From contig OX595987.1 in the NCBI GenBank assembly GCA_951394045.1, forward strand, positions 1,364,001-1,428,000: a stretch of DNA of 64,000 nucleotides, given 5' to 3'. This document shows, piece by piece, positions 19,143 through 29,372 of the stretch; position 1 is the stretch's first letter, and every line of letters begins with the position of its first letter. The stretch is from Nitzschia sp. DOCU1 (Eukaryota > Bacillariophyta > Bacillariophyceae > Bacillariales > Bacillariaceae). Both the position numbers and the translations under genes were made by a program. The notes under the pieces were generated by a model. That model was not told where the DNA came from. It ran no database searches and saw only the letters and a list, made by a program, of their open reading frames with translations.

Positions 19143-20345
19143 TCAATCGTTCTGTGCTGTCCGCCTCAGAGACAAACGCCGCAAGCCACTCCTTTTGGTT
19201 TGGGTGTCACTTTGCGACGATATTTCCGGTATCAGGCGTGCAAGCTCACCATGCATAGTTTCCATTGTGGGTCGGGCCGAAAGGTCTCTGGACCACCCAG
19301 CACGGATCAAGGATCCCATGGCCTCTGGCCACGACGAAGGGATCTCAGGGCGGACGCCTTGACAAAAGACAAATTCATAATGGTTGGGTGACGGAACCTC
19401 TGCATATGGCTTCTCCAGGGACAATACTTGATGGCAGATGAGTGCAAAGGCGTAGACATCAGACTTGCAGTTATACTTCTCGCCCAGACCACATTCCGGA
19501 GATTGATACCGCATGGATCCGACGCAAGCAGTCAATTCAAAGGTTTCATCAGGGGACGCTGTGTGTGGTAGCATACGCGCCATATCAAAGTCATACAGCT
19601 TCAATACTCCTTCCATTGTAAAACCAATATTGGCGGGCTTTACATCTCTATGCAAAATGTTGTTTTTGTGAAGATATCGCAAGGCATCGGCTAATGGTGG
19701 GAGGACATCCAGGCGTGTTTGCCAGAGTGACGCCTTCTTTTTCTCTCGATTCACAATGGCGAATCGTAACCTTTTTGATACTTCGGACCATGCCTTGAGT
19801 TTATAAGAAAGCGTCTGTTCTAGCCGTGGGAGCACCAAGAAGTATGAATCCACGCGGCCCGTGGAAATCCCAGAAATGCCAGTGGGAGGCCACGCCTCAA
19901 TGCTCAAGATATTTTCGTGCTGCAGTTGCGCCAAAATATACCCTTCCTTGGCAAGGCCCACGAGACGAGATGCCAGACTAACCGGTTTCGTTGTCAGTTC
20001 AGGGCGTAATAACTTGACTACTAGATCATCGGCTTTGTAGATCTTGTAATCCTCCGAGCGTATCGTCTTGATTTGGTAGACAGAAGAAAATTTGCCACTT
20101 CCCAAGCAAGTTGTTGTGTCGAGCCGAATTTGACCTTGTCGAAGCCAACGAGTCTTGCTCTCTGCCGAGCGTAGTGATGGATTCTGATCGATTAACGCCT
20201 CGAGTTTGTCCATGGCGGCTTTTGACACTTTGAGTGCTGCATCCTCGTTCATGACGGGATAGTTCGGAAGATCTTGGAACGAACCGATAAACTTGGTGGA
20301 CCGAAGGGCTTCGGTCTTCTTTAAGAATACTTGACTATTGACCAT
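19143..20345 (-). CDS. Ser/Thr-type protein kinase, DFD family, paralogue
   Basis: 400 residues from the first ATG; the open frame extends 22 codons further without one. Glycine loop GSGKFSSVY (82-90), Lys111 in VVKLL, HRDVKPAN (232-239), DFD at 252-254, then SPECG. It aligns end to end with the kinase at 15050-16252, including the extra helical insert (LKAWSEVSKRLRFAIVNREK) ahead of the catalytic-loop helix and the WSRDLSARPTME C-terminal element. The N-terminal 70 residues differ in sequence but are again charged and helical. It converges on the FAD oxidoreductase gene, with under 100 bp between stop codons. A regulatory kinase role is likely; no partner can be named. Confidence 0.88.
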   Translation of the reverse strand: MVNSQVFLKKTEALRSTKFIGSFQDLPNYPVMNEDAALKVSKAAMDKLEALIDQNPSLRSAESKTRWLRQGQIRLDTTTCLGSGKFSSVYQIKTIRSEDYKIYKADDLVVKLLRPELTTKPVSLASRLVGLAKEGYILAQLQHENILSIEAWPPTGISGISTGRVDSYFLVLPRLEQTLSYKLKAWSEVSKRLRFAIVNREKKKASLWQTRLDVLPPLADALRYLHKNNILHRDVKPANIGFTMEGVLKLYDFDMARMLPHTASPDETFELTACVGSMRYQSPECGLGEKYNCKSDVYAFALICHQVLSLEKPYAEVPSPNHYEFVFCQGVRPEIPSSWPEAMGSLIRAGWSRDLSARPTMETMHGELARLIPEISSQSDTQTKRSGLRRLSLRRTAQND

Positions 20346-20570
20346 TTTGCTTCGGCGGATGCCTACGCATGAGAAAGAGTCGAGGAGTCGACTCACTCGG
20401 AGCGCCACCAAGACATTGCGGCACTACACTGCTGGTTCTTCCTTCACAGACGTCTTAACAAAGATATAGACAAGAGTGCTCAAAGCAAGCAAGCTACTCA
20501 ACATCAAATGTACAATATGTGGAAAGGGCGTCAGAAGAAAACGTCACATCCCATCATCATCTCTCTCGAC

Positions 20571-20815
20571 TCTATGGGCGCGACAACGCATAGGAAAATA
20601 CCCCAAGATTTTTTTTATACCGGACCGTAGATATATATGAGGCCGGCGCGCAATTTTACCATGCCGGCGATCACGCCAGGCCACCATTTTGGTCACATTG
20701 TTCACATTATTCCGTTTAGTCATTTACCTCTTTACTCGGCGACGATGTGCACATCATCGCCGCCGACAAACAAATAAAAATAAAATCATAAAAGATATGT
20801 TGTATTGTTACTCAT
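20571..20815 (+). repeat. Left copy of the 245-bp inverted repeat
   Basis: Begins TCTATGGGCGCGACAACGCA and ends TGTATTGTTACTCAT. It includes a TATATATGAGG box and a GGCGACGATG/CATCATCGCC near-palindrome. It differs from the right copy at roughly seven positions. Confidence 0.92.
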
Positions 20816-21458
20816 TCCTTTTTATCTAAAGCACTCTCATCAAAGTCGGAGAGACGTTTGAAAAACTTCAAAACATCGATCTTGAATTCGGAATAGAGGT
20901 GGTTGCCTTTCTCTTCCACTGCAGCAATTAAGAAGGCTTGTTTCGCCTTCATTGAAGTGGATCCACCAACCGTAAGTCCATGCTTTTCAAGCTCCTCGTC
21001 AATCATCTTACCAAAGCGTTGTTCCTCATTCTTTTTCAAACTTCCTGTTCTTCATTGGTGGCGTCAACTGCTATTGGTGGGTTATCCTCATCCTGTTCTT
21101 TGGTCAAGTCTCGCCTCTCATCATGTTCCTTCTGCACAGCAAATAGGCCAAGATTAGCAGAAGGAACAATGGCGACAATCTCGACGGGCACCCTGCCATA
21201 TTCCTTTGTGAGACAAGCAAAGATAAAATCTTTGACTGTCTTGAAATCTATTGGCTTTTCGTCTCGACTTGATGGCGGCGTCACAGTGGTACGCTTACGG
21301 CCCGACAAGACTTTGAAGCTCGGTGAGCATACGGCGGTATCAAAAGGTCGTTTCCTGTTTCGTGATATGGGTGCAGATGCAGGGCGTTGCGGCGGCGGCG
21401 GTGCACTACTACGCAGAAGTGGCTTGTCTGGGTTGCGAAGGCGATACTCGGACCACAC
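20812..21458 (-). pseudogene. Fragment of an unknown gene, no start codon, one frameshift
   Basis: A minus-strand frame of about 140 codons (21458-21036) has no ATG; an in-frame stop lies just upstream, beside the partial repeat copy. Its end overlaps a second frame (21039-20812, 75 codons) that continues the same charged composition (EEQEV then KKNEEQRFGKMIDEELE), so a single shift joins them. The content includes a Pro-rich N-terminal part, a globular KTVKDFIFACLTKEYGRVPV region and a charged helical C-terminus. The final stop TGA lies inside the first bases of the left inverted repeat. It looks like a gene piece trapped between repeat copies. I do not recognise the family. Confidence 0.45.
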
Positions 21459-21463
21459 TCTAT

Positions 21464-21496
21464 TCTATGGGCGCCACAACGCATAGGAAAATACCC
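21464..21496 (+). repeat. Partial third copy of the repeat's outer end
   Basis: Begins TCTATGGGCGCCACAACGCA and matches the outer 33 bp of the full repeats almost exactly. The sequence that follows (to about 21550) is only loosely similar and contains a good TATA box (TTTATATAAAAGG). It lies immediately upstream of a plus-strand frame starting at 21562 and just beyond the 5' limit of the minus-strand fragment. Confidence 0.8.
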
Positions 21497-21561
21497 TAAA
21501 ATAAAGTTTATCTGCTAACGTATATTTATATAAAAGGCAATCCCGCGACTTTCACGTGGGA

Positions 21562-22244
21562 ATGGACCAGTTCGAGCCATTCACATCAATTGTTGGTGGC
21601 AACGATCAGATCGCGACGAAATTGCCATCCGACAAAAATGACAATGACAATGGTGCATTCTATGGCATCGTTCTTATTCCCTAGACTAGCTCCGCCCTAC
21701 CGCACCAACAGACTTCTCAAAAACATACCAATAGAGCTCTGTGCAAAACGGGTACGGCGGCGAGATCATTTTGACGCCACAGTAGTAAGGAACAGTGACC
21801 ATGCAGGCGGCAATCCGGGAAGCATTTTTCGATCTTGCAGACCATGCTCAATATCAAGAAGTGTAAAAGCCAGATGAATTCTGGATCTATTTAATTCGAA
21901 AGCGCTTTTCGAATGATTATAATGGTCTACTCAATAATCTGGATAATACAAGCTTCAATCGAGCCATGGGAGAACTCCACAACTCAATACTTCCAATCAA
22001 GAAAGCGCAAACATCAGATGGAGGTGGCTTTGTCTGCTATTGGGCAGGCCGCGGAGGGAAACTATGGCGGATTTCGGACTGTTGGTTGGATCACTACGAT
22101 GAGTTGAAGGAGTGGTCTAACGTTGCTTGTGTAAACTGGAAAAGAGCGCCCACCTTGGCAGCCAGAATTGAGGCTCGCTTTTTGCAAACAATCCAAGACT
22201 ATGAATATCTACAAAAACAATTATATGGGCAAGTTTCTAGGTAG
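21562..22244 (+). pseudogene. Decayed plus-strand reading frames, unknown
   Basis: An ATG at 21562 opens a 41-codon frame (MDQFEPFTSIVGG...) ending at a TAG. In another frame an ATG at 21801 starts MQAAIREAFFDLADHAQ, is broken by TAA at 21864, then stays open to 22244 with protein-like sequence (PDEFWIYLIRKRFSNDYNGL, later GGGFVCYWAGRGGKLWRISD). Composition in the second part is coding-like, so this is probably a degraded gene of the inverted-repeat segment. No family recognised. Confidence 0.35.
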
Positions 22245-22636
22245 CATAACGGGATAGCGCACTCTTCGTTGTTTTAATAGCAGGTGAAAATTCTAGTAGG
22301 TAGCGTGGAAAATGCAGTGGCTCGTGTTGACATTGCCAGCACCGACAAGCAGAGTTGCGCAACAAGAGCGAGGAGGGAATCGCGTCGGCGTACATCGCAG
22401 CCCTTCACACCGCCGTCTGACGACTGGCAGGTATTGTAGCACTCGTCCTCGTCTACTCCATTGCCATATTGCGCTACCTTCAGCTCGAGCTCTTCTTTTT
22501 GCCAATCCATTACTAAACCGATTGACCGCAAACGCAATAAATGATTAACGCCCGATTGCAAGTCACGGAGCCAGCATCGACAGACTAGTTGTAGTCGTGC
22601 GACTTTGGTACTATTTCCTGCCCTGCACGCACAGCC
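22245..22636. other. No supported gene
   Basis: Reading frames on both strands are short and have no recognisable domain. Lies inside the inverted-repeat segment, 3' of the kinase fragment. Confidence 0.5.
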
Positions 22637-23355
22637 CTATGTCGCAGAAACACCCCACGCTGTGTGCTCGAGGAATTCTTCCCCAACTTGTTGTTGTTGT
22701 TGTTGTTGTTGTTGTAGCAGCTCCAATTCTCGTACTAGATCTTGCGCGCTGATCCGTTTGTCAATGTCTAATTGTAGACACAATTGAATCAACACGGCCA
22801 GTCGACGAGCACGTGGATCGGCATTGTCTGGCAATCGAATGTCGGGATGTACACCATTGCGGACATTTGCTTTGAGACGCGTCGTGCCCATGCCAGCAAA
22901 TGGCCGATTGCCCATTAAAATGTGGTGTAGAACATTTCCCAAACTATACACATCCATGGCATGATCCAATGGTTTTTCGGAATATTCTTCGGGTGATCTC
23001 CAAGAACCGGGAGCACTGGGAATACGAATAGGACAAATGGGTGGCAGCACGTTCTTTGTAGTAGTAGAGTTGCCGGTGGTAGAGAGTGCCATTGTATCGT
23101 TGCGGCGTGGCAAAAAGCGACATCGATTGAAATCATTCACCTTGACCGTCATTGTTGTCGTTGTCGTTGTAGATCGCACTACCAGATATTGCTTCGTTTG
23201 TAAATCGGCATGAATGATATCCAATGCATGCAAGGTCGCCAATCCCCGAGCCGCCTCCAGGGCTATCCGTAACTGTTCCTCCAAAGTAATATTCTTCGAG
23301 TACGTTTTGAGATAGGTATCCAAACCCATTTCGGCTTGTTCCGTCACAATGGTAT
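22637..23355 (-). pseudogene. Protein-kinase C-lobe fragment truncated at the inverted repeat
   Basis: Starts at the hinge (IVTEQAEMGLDTYLK) with no glycine loop, no VAIK lysine and no ATG; the first kinase-like residue lies within about ten bases of the right inverted repeat. The C-lobe is otherwise continuous: HADLQTKQYLV in the place of HRDLKxxN, DFN in the place of DFG, SWRSPEE, DVYSLGNVLHHILMG, then a KRISAQDLV tail and a nine-Gln run encoded by a TTG/CAA microsatellite near 22690-22715. The catalytic-loop Lys and Asn are replaced by Gln, so even the intact ancestor may have been a pseudokinase. The break at the repeat edge implies capture or rearrangement. Confidence 0.75.
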
Positions 23356-23358
23356 TTC

Positions 23359-23604
23359 ATGAGTAACAATACAACATATCTTTTATGATTTTATTTTTTG
23401 TTTGTTTTGCGGCGGCGATGATGTGCACATCGTCGCCGAGTAAAGCGGTAAATGACTAAACGGAATACTGTGAACAATGTGACCAAAATGGTGGCCTGGC
23501 GTGATCGCCGGCATGGTAAAATTGCGCGCCGGCCTCATATATATCTCCGGTCCGGTATAAAAAAAATCTTGGGGTATTTTCCTATGCGTTGTGGCGCCCA
23601 TAGA
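23359..23604 (-). repeat. Right copy of the 245-bp inverted repeat
   Basis: Inverse orientation of the left copy, starting at ATGAGTAACAATAC and ending at CGCCCATAGA. Its inner edge abuts the truncated kinase C-lobe and its outer edge lies about 390 bp upstream of the PRMT start codon. Confidence 0.92.
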
Positions 23605-23995
23605 CTCTCCCTCTATCTCGTCGTCGTTGACGTTCTGTTTTCGGCGGGCGGCGGACGGGCGACACACTTTGATTCATTCGATCGAAACATTTTCTCCGCA
23701 CACACGCAAGACCGCCAAACCGCCGTCCGATTTTTCGCGCCGACCTCTATCAACTCTTCTCCATCCACCACAACCAAGAAAAAGATTTTCCTCCGCCCGA
23801 ATAGAAAAGCGACAATGCCTCCACACCATCTTGCCTGCTGGACGACAGTGTAGAGTCATTAACCTCCTGAGCTATTGTTGTACAACGACACTTGCAAACG
23901 TATCCCCACTATACTAAGCAATCACATACCCAACAGTTTCAGGTCCGACAGAGCACCTCTTTCGTCACCCCTCAATTTCACATATCGATCGCATC
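23605..23995. other. Upstream region of the PRMT gene
   Basis: About 390 bp between the right inverted repeat and the PRMT start codon; presumably promoter and 5' UTR. No other feature seen. Confidence 0.5.
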
Positions 23996-25366
23996 ATGTC
24001 GGTAGAACGTGAAGGAGAAGAGTCTCGGACTCCGTTCGCCAATACTTCAGGAAATGGTGAAATCCCATCTTTCAATGGAGACGAAAAGGCTAAAGCAAGT
24101 GATTTCGCCAATTATTTCTGCTCCTATGCTCAGCTTTATCACCAGAAGCAAATGTTGGCGGATCACAACCGTATGGCTGCTTACCATGCTGCCATTCTCG
24201 GAAATGCAGATGTCTTTAAGGATAAGGTCGTCATGGATGTCGGTACAGGATCTGGAATCCTCGCTGTTTGGGCCGCTCAAGCTGGAGCGAGAAAGGTCTA
24301 TGCGAGTAAGTAACATCGTGTCGTACCAGTGTAGCCAGTACGTGCCATTTCAATGTCTCTTACCCCACGCTTTCTCTGTTTCTATACAACAGTTGAATAT
24401 ACCGACATGGCAGCACATGCTCGCAAAGTCATGGCCGCCAACAAGGTCGATCACATCGTTACAGTGATCCAAGGAGCAGTAGAAGAAATTGAACTTCCTA
24501 TTGCGGAGGATGGTTTGGAAACCGATGACCCGGAACACCCAGAACGAGTTGTAGACATTTTCATCAGCGAATGGATGGGTTACTTCTTGCTGCGAGAGTC
24601 CATGATGGATTCCTTGGTTCGTGCGCGTGACAAGTTTCTCAAGCCAGCCACTGGCTTGATGTTTCCTTCGCATACAACCATGTACCTAGCTCCCGTCAAC
24701 GACGACGAGGAGCGACGGGCAGGACTCAACGAATACGGCGCAGCAATGTCGGATTGGGCAGACTTTCAGGAAACCACAATGCAAGTATACGGCGTTGATA
24801 TGGACATTTTGAAAAAAGATTTTGATCGCGAGCAAAAGGAATACTATCTTTGGAGCAGCCGCTGGAGGGAACTCCCCGATGAGGCAGTTTTGGCGGAACC
24901 AAAAGCGATCAAGTATTTGGACATGATGACATGCACAATTGATGAATTGAAAGGTATTTCGCTCGGGGATGACATGGCAAAATTCGACTTTGAAATTGAT
25001 GGCGCAAAGAACCATGGCCCAGTGTCTGGGTTTGCCGGCTGGTTCACAGCTGATTTCAAATCTCGAACAGATGAGGGAGGTGCCTCTGCTCCTAAACTGG
25101 GCAACCCATCCTTTCTCTCAACAGGGCCCGAAGCCGGCTACACACACTGGGGACAGCAGGTCTTTTACTTTCACTCTGGTATTCCACTCCTGGCAGGTGA
25201 AACGACAAGGCTCACCGGGGATATGGAGATGTACAGAACAAAGGAAAACGCCAGGCTGTACAATTGCAAGATCCGATTCACCGCTGAGCGAAGGAAGACG
25301 GGGGACGCCGACGACCGTGTGCTCAACAGGAGTGTTCTCAACCAACAACTATATTTGATCCCGTAG
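23996..25366 (+). CDS. Protein arginine N-methyltransferase, PRMT1-type
   Basis: Two exons, 23996-24305 and 24393-25366, joined across an 87-bp GT-AG intron, give 427 residues. The join restores KVYAIEYTDMA, the SAM-binding Post-I strand. Motif I is VVMDVGTGSGILAVWAAQAG (79-98). The double-E loop is SEWMGYFLLRE, with E163 and E172 to hold the target guanidinium. The THW loop is YTHWGQQVF. The C-terminal beta-barrel follows with no extra domains. PRMTs transfer methyl groups from S-adenosylmethionine to arginines of histones and RNA-binding proteins, usually in nucleus and cytosol. The motif spellings favour a type I (asymmetric) enzyme. The first 30 residues are low-complexity. Confidence 0.93.
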
Positions 25367-25462
25367 CTCTTAGTCAACGATCCGCTGTGTTCTTGGGATC
25401 AAATTTTGAAACAAGTTCCCCAGCGTCATCCATCAAACTGTTAACTTAAATCGTTCTATTGA

Positions 25463-26932
25463 CTATAGATTGTCCTTGCTTCTTCCTAGGGTAAGGATTC
25501 GAGTAAAACGCCGGCGGGCTTTTTCGACGACTTCCTCCATACCGGAAGTAGGCAAATTATTAACGGTTTGCTTGCGTTGATTTTTGATCTTCAGGGTCAG
25601 CCGTACCATTTCTGCCATTTCTTTCTGCGAAACACCTGCTTCTCTCAGAAGCCGTTCACGGATATGCCGGGGCAGGACCAGCTCAGCAGATTCGCGCGGG
25701 GTGCCTCGAGACTGTTCCCAATAGTCAACATCTACTCGACCTCCACGTTTGTATCGCCATCCAATTCCAATGGCAGGGCCGCTCTGGACCGAGGGATTAT
25801 CCGAGACAATTCTTTCGTAGTAACGGACTTCCACTTGACTCCATGTAACCTTTTTACGGCCCAGCGGCGCGTCGTGCAGCACGGGCATGCCTTTGGGTCC
25901 TTGCTCCCTTGAATGCGATCCTTCATAAGCAGAATATTCACCGGGCGCTTCCGGCGCATGGCTATTACTCCTGAAAGCTTCCGGTAAACCATCTTGAGAC
26001 CCCTCTTCCACTCTTGACAAGTTATTCAAGATTTCTCGATTCCTCTCGACATGCTTGCCATCAGGGAAAGCTCCCGTCAAACCGGATACATCCGAAAACA
26101 CCGTGATGTTATCATCGTCAAGATCGGAATCATGGCCGTTTATTACGATCTGGTCAAATGGGGCAGCAGGTTCTTGCTTTTTCTTTTCAGAGCTCATTTT
26201 ACTAGCCAGAGATGCAGTATTAGGGGTCGACGCACCGTCGACATTGAAAATTTGCGCCCAAGCTTCGGGAGGGATTTGATCTCGAACCGCCTGAGGAATG
26301 TTCTCCAAGACATACTTGCGGATTTCCTCCATACCAAGTTCTGCACTGCGGATAGTGGTATCTCGACTAGAGCCCGATTTGGTACTTCTAGCCGTCCCAC
26401 CCTCCTCTATAGATCCTCCTCCCGACGACCGCCCCGACGACCCCATGGACGCACGACGATGCTTGTCATCGACCAGGCCGTCCAGACACCCGCCGGCGAA
26501 AGAGTCATCGTCATGATCTTTGATATTCACCTCGATATCATCACCGGGCTTCAGCACTTCTGTAGGAGTCGGAGGCATCATGGGTGGTCTAGCGGGACTA
26601 ACAGGAACGTCCATTCCTGACATTTGTGAATAAAAGACGTCTTCGAGGCTGCTCTTGGCAGTTGGCGTAGGGCTAGCTAGCAATTCGGTGTCGCTAGGTC
26701 GCCTGATTGTTTTGCTCTTCCGACGGGATTTTTTCTTTAACTTGCGTGCCTTTTCACGCTCAACGAGCTTAGCCTGCAGTTGCTTAAGAATCGCATCGTC
26801 GTCATCATCGTCATCATTACCGGCCGAAAGCAGCGATGTGACCATTTCTTGCGCAATAAGCTTCATTAGGGCATCTTTATCGATACCGCTCCCTCCATTT
26901 CTCTCGGACATATCAAGTTCGACGGGCGCCAT
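25463..26932 (-). CDS. Hypothetical acidic protein with conserved-looking C-terminal tail
   Basis: 489 residues from the first ATG; 28 further codons upstream lack one. The N-terminal two-thirds is low-complexity and charged: a D7 run near residue 42, a basic KARKLKKKSRRKSK stretch, Ser/Gly-rich linkers and a short helical segment (MEEIRKYVLENIPQAVRDQI). The last ~150 residues look structured: KKVTWSQVEVRYYERIVSDN then a PSVQSGPAIGIGW motif, a DYWEQSRG stretch, and helices (LPRHIRERLLREAGVSQKEM). I associate the VRYYERI...DNP...GP pattern with a tail repeated in many uncharacterised diatom proteins, from memory. Function unknown. Confidence 0.75.
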   Translation of the reverse strand: MAPVELDMSERNGGSGIDKDALMKLIAQEMVTSLLSAGNDDDDDDDAILKQLQAKLVEREKARKLKKKSRRKSKTIRRPSDTELLASPTPTAKSSLEDVFYSQMSGMDVPVSPARPPMMPPTPTEVLKPGDDIEVNIKDHDDDSFAGGCLDGLVDDKHRRASMGSSGRSSGGGSIEEGGTARSTKSGSSRDTTIRSAELGMEEIRKYVLENIPQAVRDQIPPEAWAQIFNVDGASTPNTASLASKMSSEKKKQEPAAPFDQIVINGHDSDLDDDNITVFSDVSGLTGAFPDGKHVERNREILNNLSRVEEGSQDGLPEAFRSNSHAPEAPGEYSAYEGSHSREQGPKGMPVLHDAPLGRKKVTWSQVEVRYYERIVSDNPSVQSGPAIGIGWRYKRGGRVDVDYWEQSRGTPRESAELVLPRHIRERLLREAGVSQKEMAEMVRLTLKIKNQRKQTVNNLPTSGMEEVVEKARRRFTRILTLGRSKDNL

Positions 26933-27968
26933 TTCTTTCGAGTGATTTACAATGTCACGTCTTTGGTTGGCAATGTTGGCGGCGTCTGCAACTGGGTCTG
27001 CACCCGCCGACGGCAAGAGTTATATTGTTGTTGTGGGAGAAAGAAATGTTGGGCGGAGATCCGAGGACCGGGCGAAGCGGGGAATGAATAATACTGTAGT
27101 TGAGGGCTCTCTTCTCACACGAAATCGGAAGTTGGGGCTTGGCCTACGTGGACGATACTTTGCATCCTAACCATTCATTTAAAGGGTGACGTAGAAAAAA
27201 GAATAGAGGACAGAATTAAATGAAACTGCACCATAGCCTCCTGCTGAGTGACCGATGAACTCTATAGCCCTTCTCTCGATTCATGTCACTTGTACCTACT
27301 TTTGGATACCAAGTTGTACAATCTGTTCGAAATCCCAAAGGGGAGGATTTTCCTAAGCCCTCTGTGTATTATGGGGAATGACCGGCATATATAAGAAATG
27401 AGCCGGGGGGACGATGACTGACTCGCGATCCTATCCACCATTTTCTCCCCCACCTTTTGGGAACGACGCAACTTTTCCTCGTTTCTTTGTTTTCTATGAA
27501 ACGAATGAAGTGAACCATGGTAGAAACACACTGGAGCCAGGATTATTCACGGAAGTGACGACGTGTAAATGTTAGACTCTCTGTTGAAGTGATATCTGGC
27601 ACTACCACCACAATCTACTTCGCTCGGATTCCAGACTACGGTACTTTCTTCGTGCCACGCTCTTTCGCCACCGGTATTACTACGAGTCAATCATAGTGTG
27701 ACGACCTTGATCTCAAGCAGGGTACGCCATACACGACGAAAGGAAGAAGGTTCCCAACAGAGTCATCATATGTTCATCTCATGTACTATCTGCTGCAATC
27801 TCGCAAGTGTAGCCTACCCACCGGATTGGCAGTCAAATTCGGCTTTCCTACTCCAGTTAGACTAACTAGACCAAATAGTTCCATGCGAATCCCATACTCG
27901 TGGTGGATTGAATGAATCGTTCTAATTACTGTTGTTATAGAGCAGCAGCAGTGCGATCTACGTCCCTT
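26933..27968. other. Intergenic, 1 kb, no supported gene
   Basis: No convincing reading frame, repeat or tRNA-like fold seen. It contains the upstream region of the hypothetical gene at 25463-26932 and the 3' flank of the RPN6 gene. Confidence 0.6.
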
Positions 27969-29372
27969 TTACAACATGAGTGTTCGCAACGCCTTGGATC
28001 GTTCGAACAATGTCGTCACAACTTCGTCAATGTGCTCCAAAACTTCCAATCCCTTCTCCATGGCACGATCTTTCTCCCCTTCTTCATAGACCACTAATTG
28101 CCCCTTTCCTTGATCCAAGATACCTTGGAACTTTCCGTCTAGAATCATTTGACTCAACTTCTTCTCCACCATGGGCAATGGAAGTTCCATTAAATCCGCA
28201 ATGTGTTGAAGCTCCACGCACGAATAGGGCTCCATGATTCGGATCAAGTTGCTCTCGAGCAGTTGCTCTTGAAGAATATGCAAGTGATGTTTGATCAAAA
28301 GATCCTTTTGAAGTTCAGGTGCATAATCCTGCAATACTTGCTCGTAGTGCGTGAGGGAACGTTGGGTGGCGGCCTTGGCAATGGCTGTCATGGCCTCCAG
28401 GTCGCGGCTGGCGTATTTGACAGCTTGTCGAGACGTAATCAAAGTCGACACGTCGAGAGGCGCCGTCTTGTCGGCTCCAATGGCTCCCTTGGCAGATAGC
28501 TTCAACGTCTTGGTGAGCGCATCCAAGATACGGCAGAGCATCATGTACTTGAGACAAGAGGTGGCTTGACCTTCCTCGTTCATTTGATCCAGTTGCTCAA
28601 AGGCTTCCAAGAAGTAAGAGTGGGCAGTGTTGTAGTCGCCTTCTTCGGTGTGGATTGTTCCACTCATCGTGTCAATGGACGCTTGCAAGTTGGGTGCCAC
28701 ATAAATGGCATTGGCGGCCGTTCGCGATGCCGTCAATGCGGCCTTGGCTTTGGGGACATTTCGCAGTCCAAAGTGGATCTTGCATTCCATGAGGTGCGTC
28801 TCAACAAGCAGCTGCTTATCGTCCAGTTTCTTAAGTTCGGAAAGAAGACGATCAATCAAAGCGAGAGCCTCACCAAAGAGATTCTGATGAAAGAGGATCG
28901 ACGCCAGTTTGGCTTCCACTCGCTGACGGAGAAAGCTGCGCTTTTCTCTCTGACACCAAGCGATGATCTTCTCGCAAATTTCCCTTTGCATATCAAACTC
29001 TTGAGGCGCCAAGCTGACTACAATATCCAAGACTTGACGAACTACCTTGGCGCATTTCGCCTTGGTGACATTCTTGAAGAAGGCCGACTCCTCCAAAAAC
29101 TTGGCAATGGCGCTGTACTCTTGGCGGGCGCAAAAGGCCCGCGTTAATTCGTAGACAGCACGCTCTTTGATTTGCGTCGCCTTGGGGCCCGACTTTTCAC
29201 TCTCCATCACTTGCTGCAAGAGGAGAATGGTATTGGCGACCTTGGCGTTGTCCATCCAGTCGAGCAGATCCTCGACATCTTCGTCGTCGTCGTCTTCAAT
29301 CACATCGGCATCGTGCTTGCCGGCCTCCTCCTCGGCGACTGTGTGGCTTTCGACTTCCATTGCTTCCACCAT
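27969..29372 (-). CDS. RPN6: 26S proteasome regulatory subunit Rpn6 (PSMD11)
   Basis: 467 residues, one exon. It matches Rpn6 along its length: an acidic N-terminus, helical repeats (CARQEYSAIAKFLEESAFFKN-like, then LFGEALALIDRLLSELKKLD and AKAALTASRTAANAIYVAP), the GDYNTAHSYFLEAFEQLD segment and a C-terminal PCI domain (ESNLIRIMEPYSCVELQHIA, then LPLPMVEKKLSQMILDGKFQ). Rpn6 is a lid subunit that clamps the lid to the 20S core and the ATPase ring and is essential for ubiquitin-dependent degradation. Length is that of animal and yeast orthologues. The gene uses clean codons with an ATG at 29372. Confidence 0.96.
   Translation of the reverse strand: MVEAMEVESHTVAEEEAGKHDADVIEDDDDEDVEDLLDWMDNAKVANTILLLQQVMESEKSGPKATQIKERAVYELTRAFCARQEYSAIAKFLEESAFFKNVTKAKCAKVVRQVLDIVVSLAPQEFDMQREICEKIIAWCQREKRSFLRQRVEAKLASILFHQNLFGEALALIDRLLSELKKLDDKQLLVETHLMECKIHFGLRNVPKAKAALTASRTAANAIYVAPNLQASIDTMSGTIHTEEGDYNTAHSYFLEAFEQLDQMNEEGQATSCLKYMMLCRILDALTKTLKLSAKGAIGADKTAPLDVSTLITSRQAVKYASRDLEAMTAIAKAATQRSLTHYEQVLQDYAPELQKDLLIKHHLHILQEQLLESNLIRIMEPYSCVELQHIADLMELPLPMVEKKLSQMILDGKFQGILDQGKGQLVVYEEGEKDRAMEKGLEVLEHIDEVVTTLFERSKALRTLML

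Larger units (their letters stand above)
20571..23604. mobile_element. Segment bounded by ~245-bp inverted repeats, carrying gene fragments
   Basis: A 3.0-kb stretch flanked by inverted repeats (20571-20815 and 23359-23604) about 97% identical to each other, with a third partial copy inside (21464-21496). Between them lie a reading frame without an ATG (minus), a decayed plus-strand frame and a kinase C-lobe (minus) cut at the right repeat. Long terminal inverted repeats enclosing host gene pieces recall Mutator-like elements, but no transposase is visible. The flanks are CT-rich (left ATCTCTCTCGAC, right CTCTCCCTCT), so a target-site duplication cannot be proven. Two independent insertions of one short element in opposite orientation would look similar. 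Confidence 0.55.

Noticed and set aside
20571..23604. LTR retrotransposon
   Set aside because: The long terminal repeats are inverted, not direct, and no reverse transcriptase, integrase or primer-binding site is visible between them.
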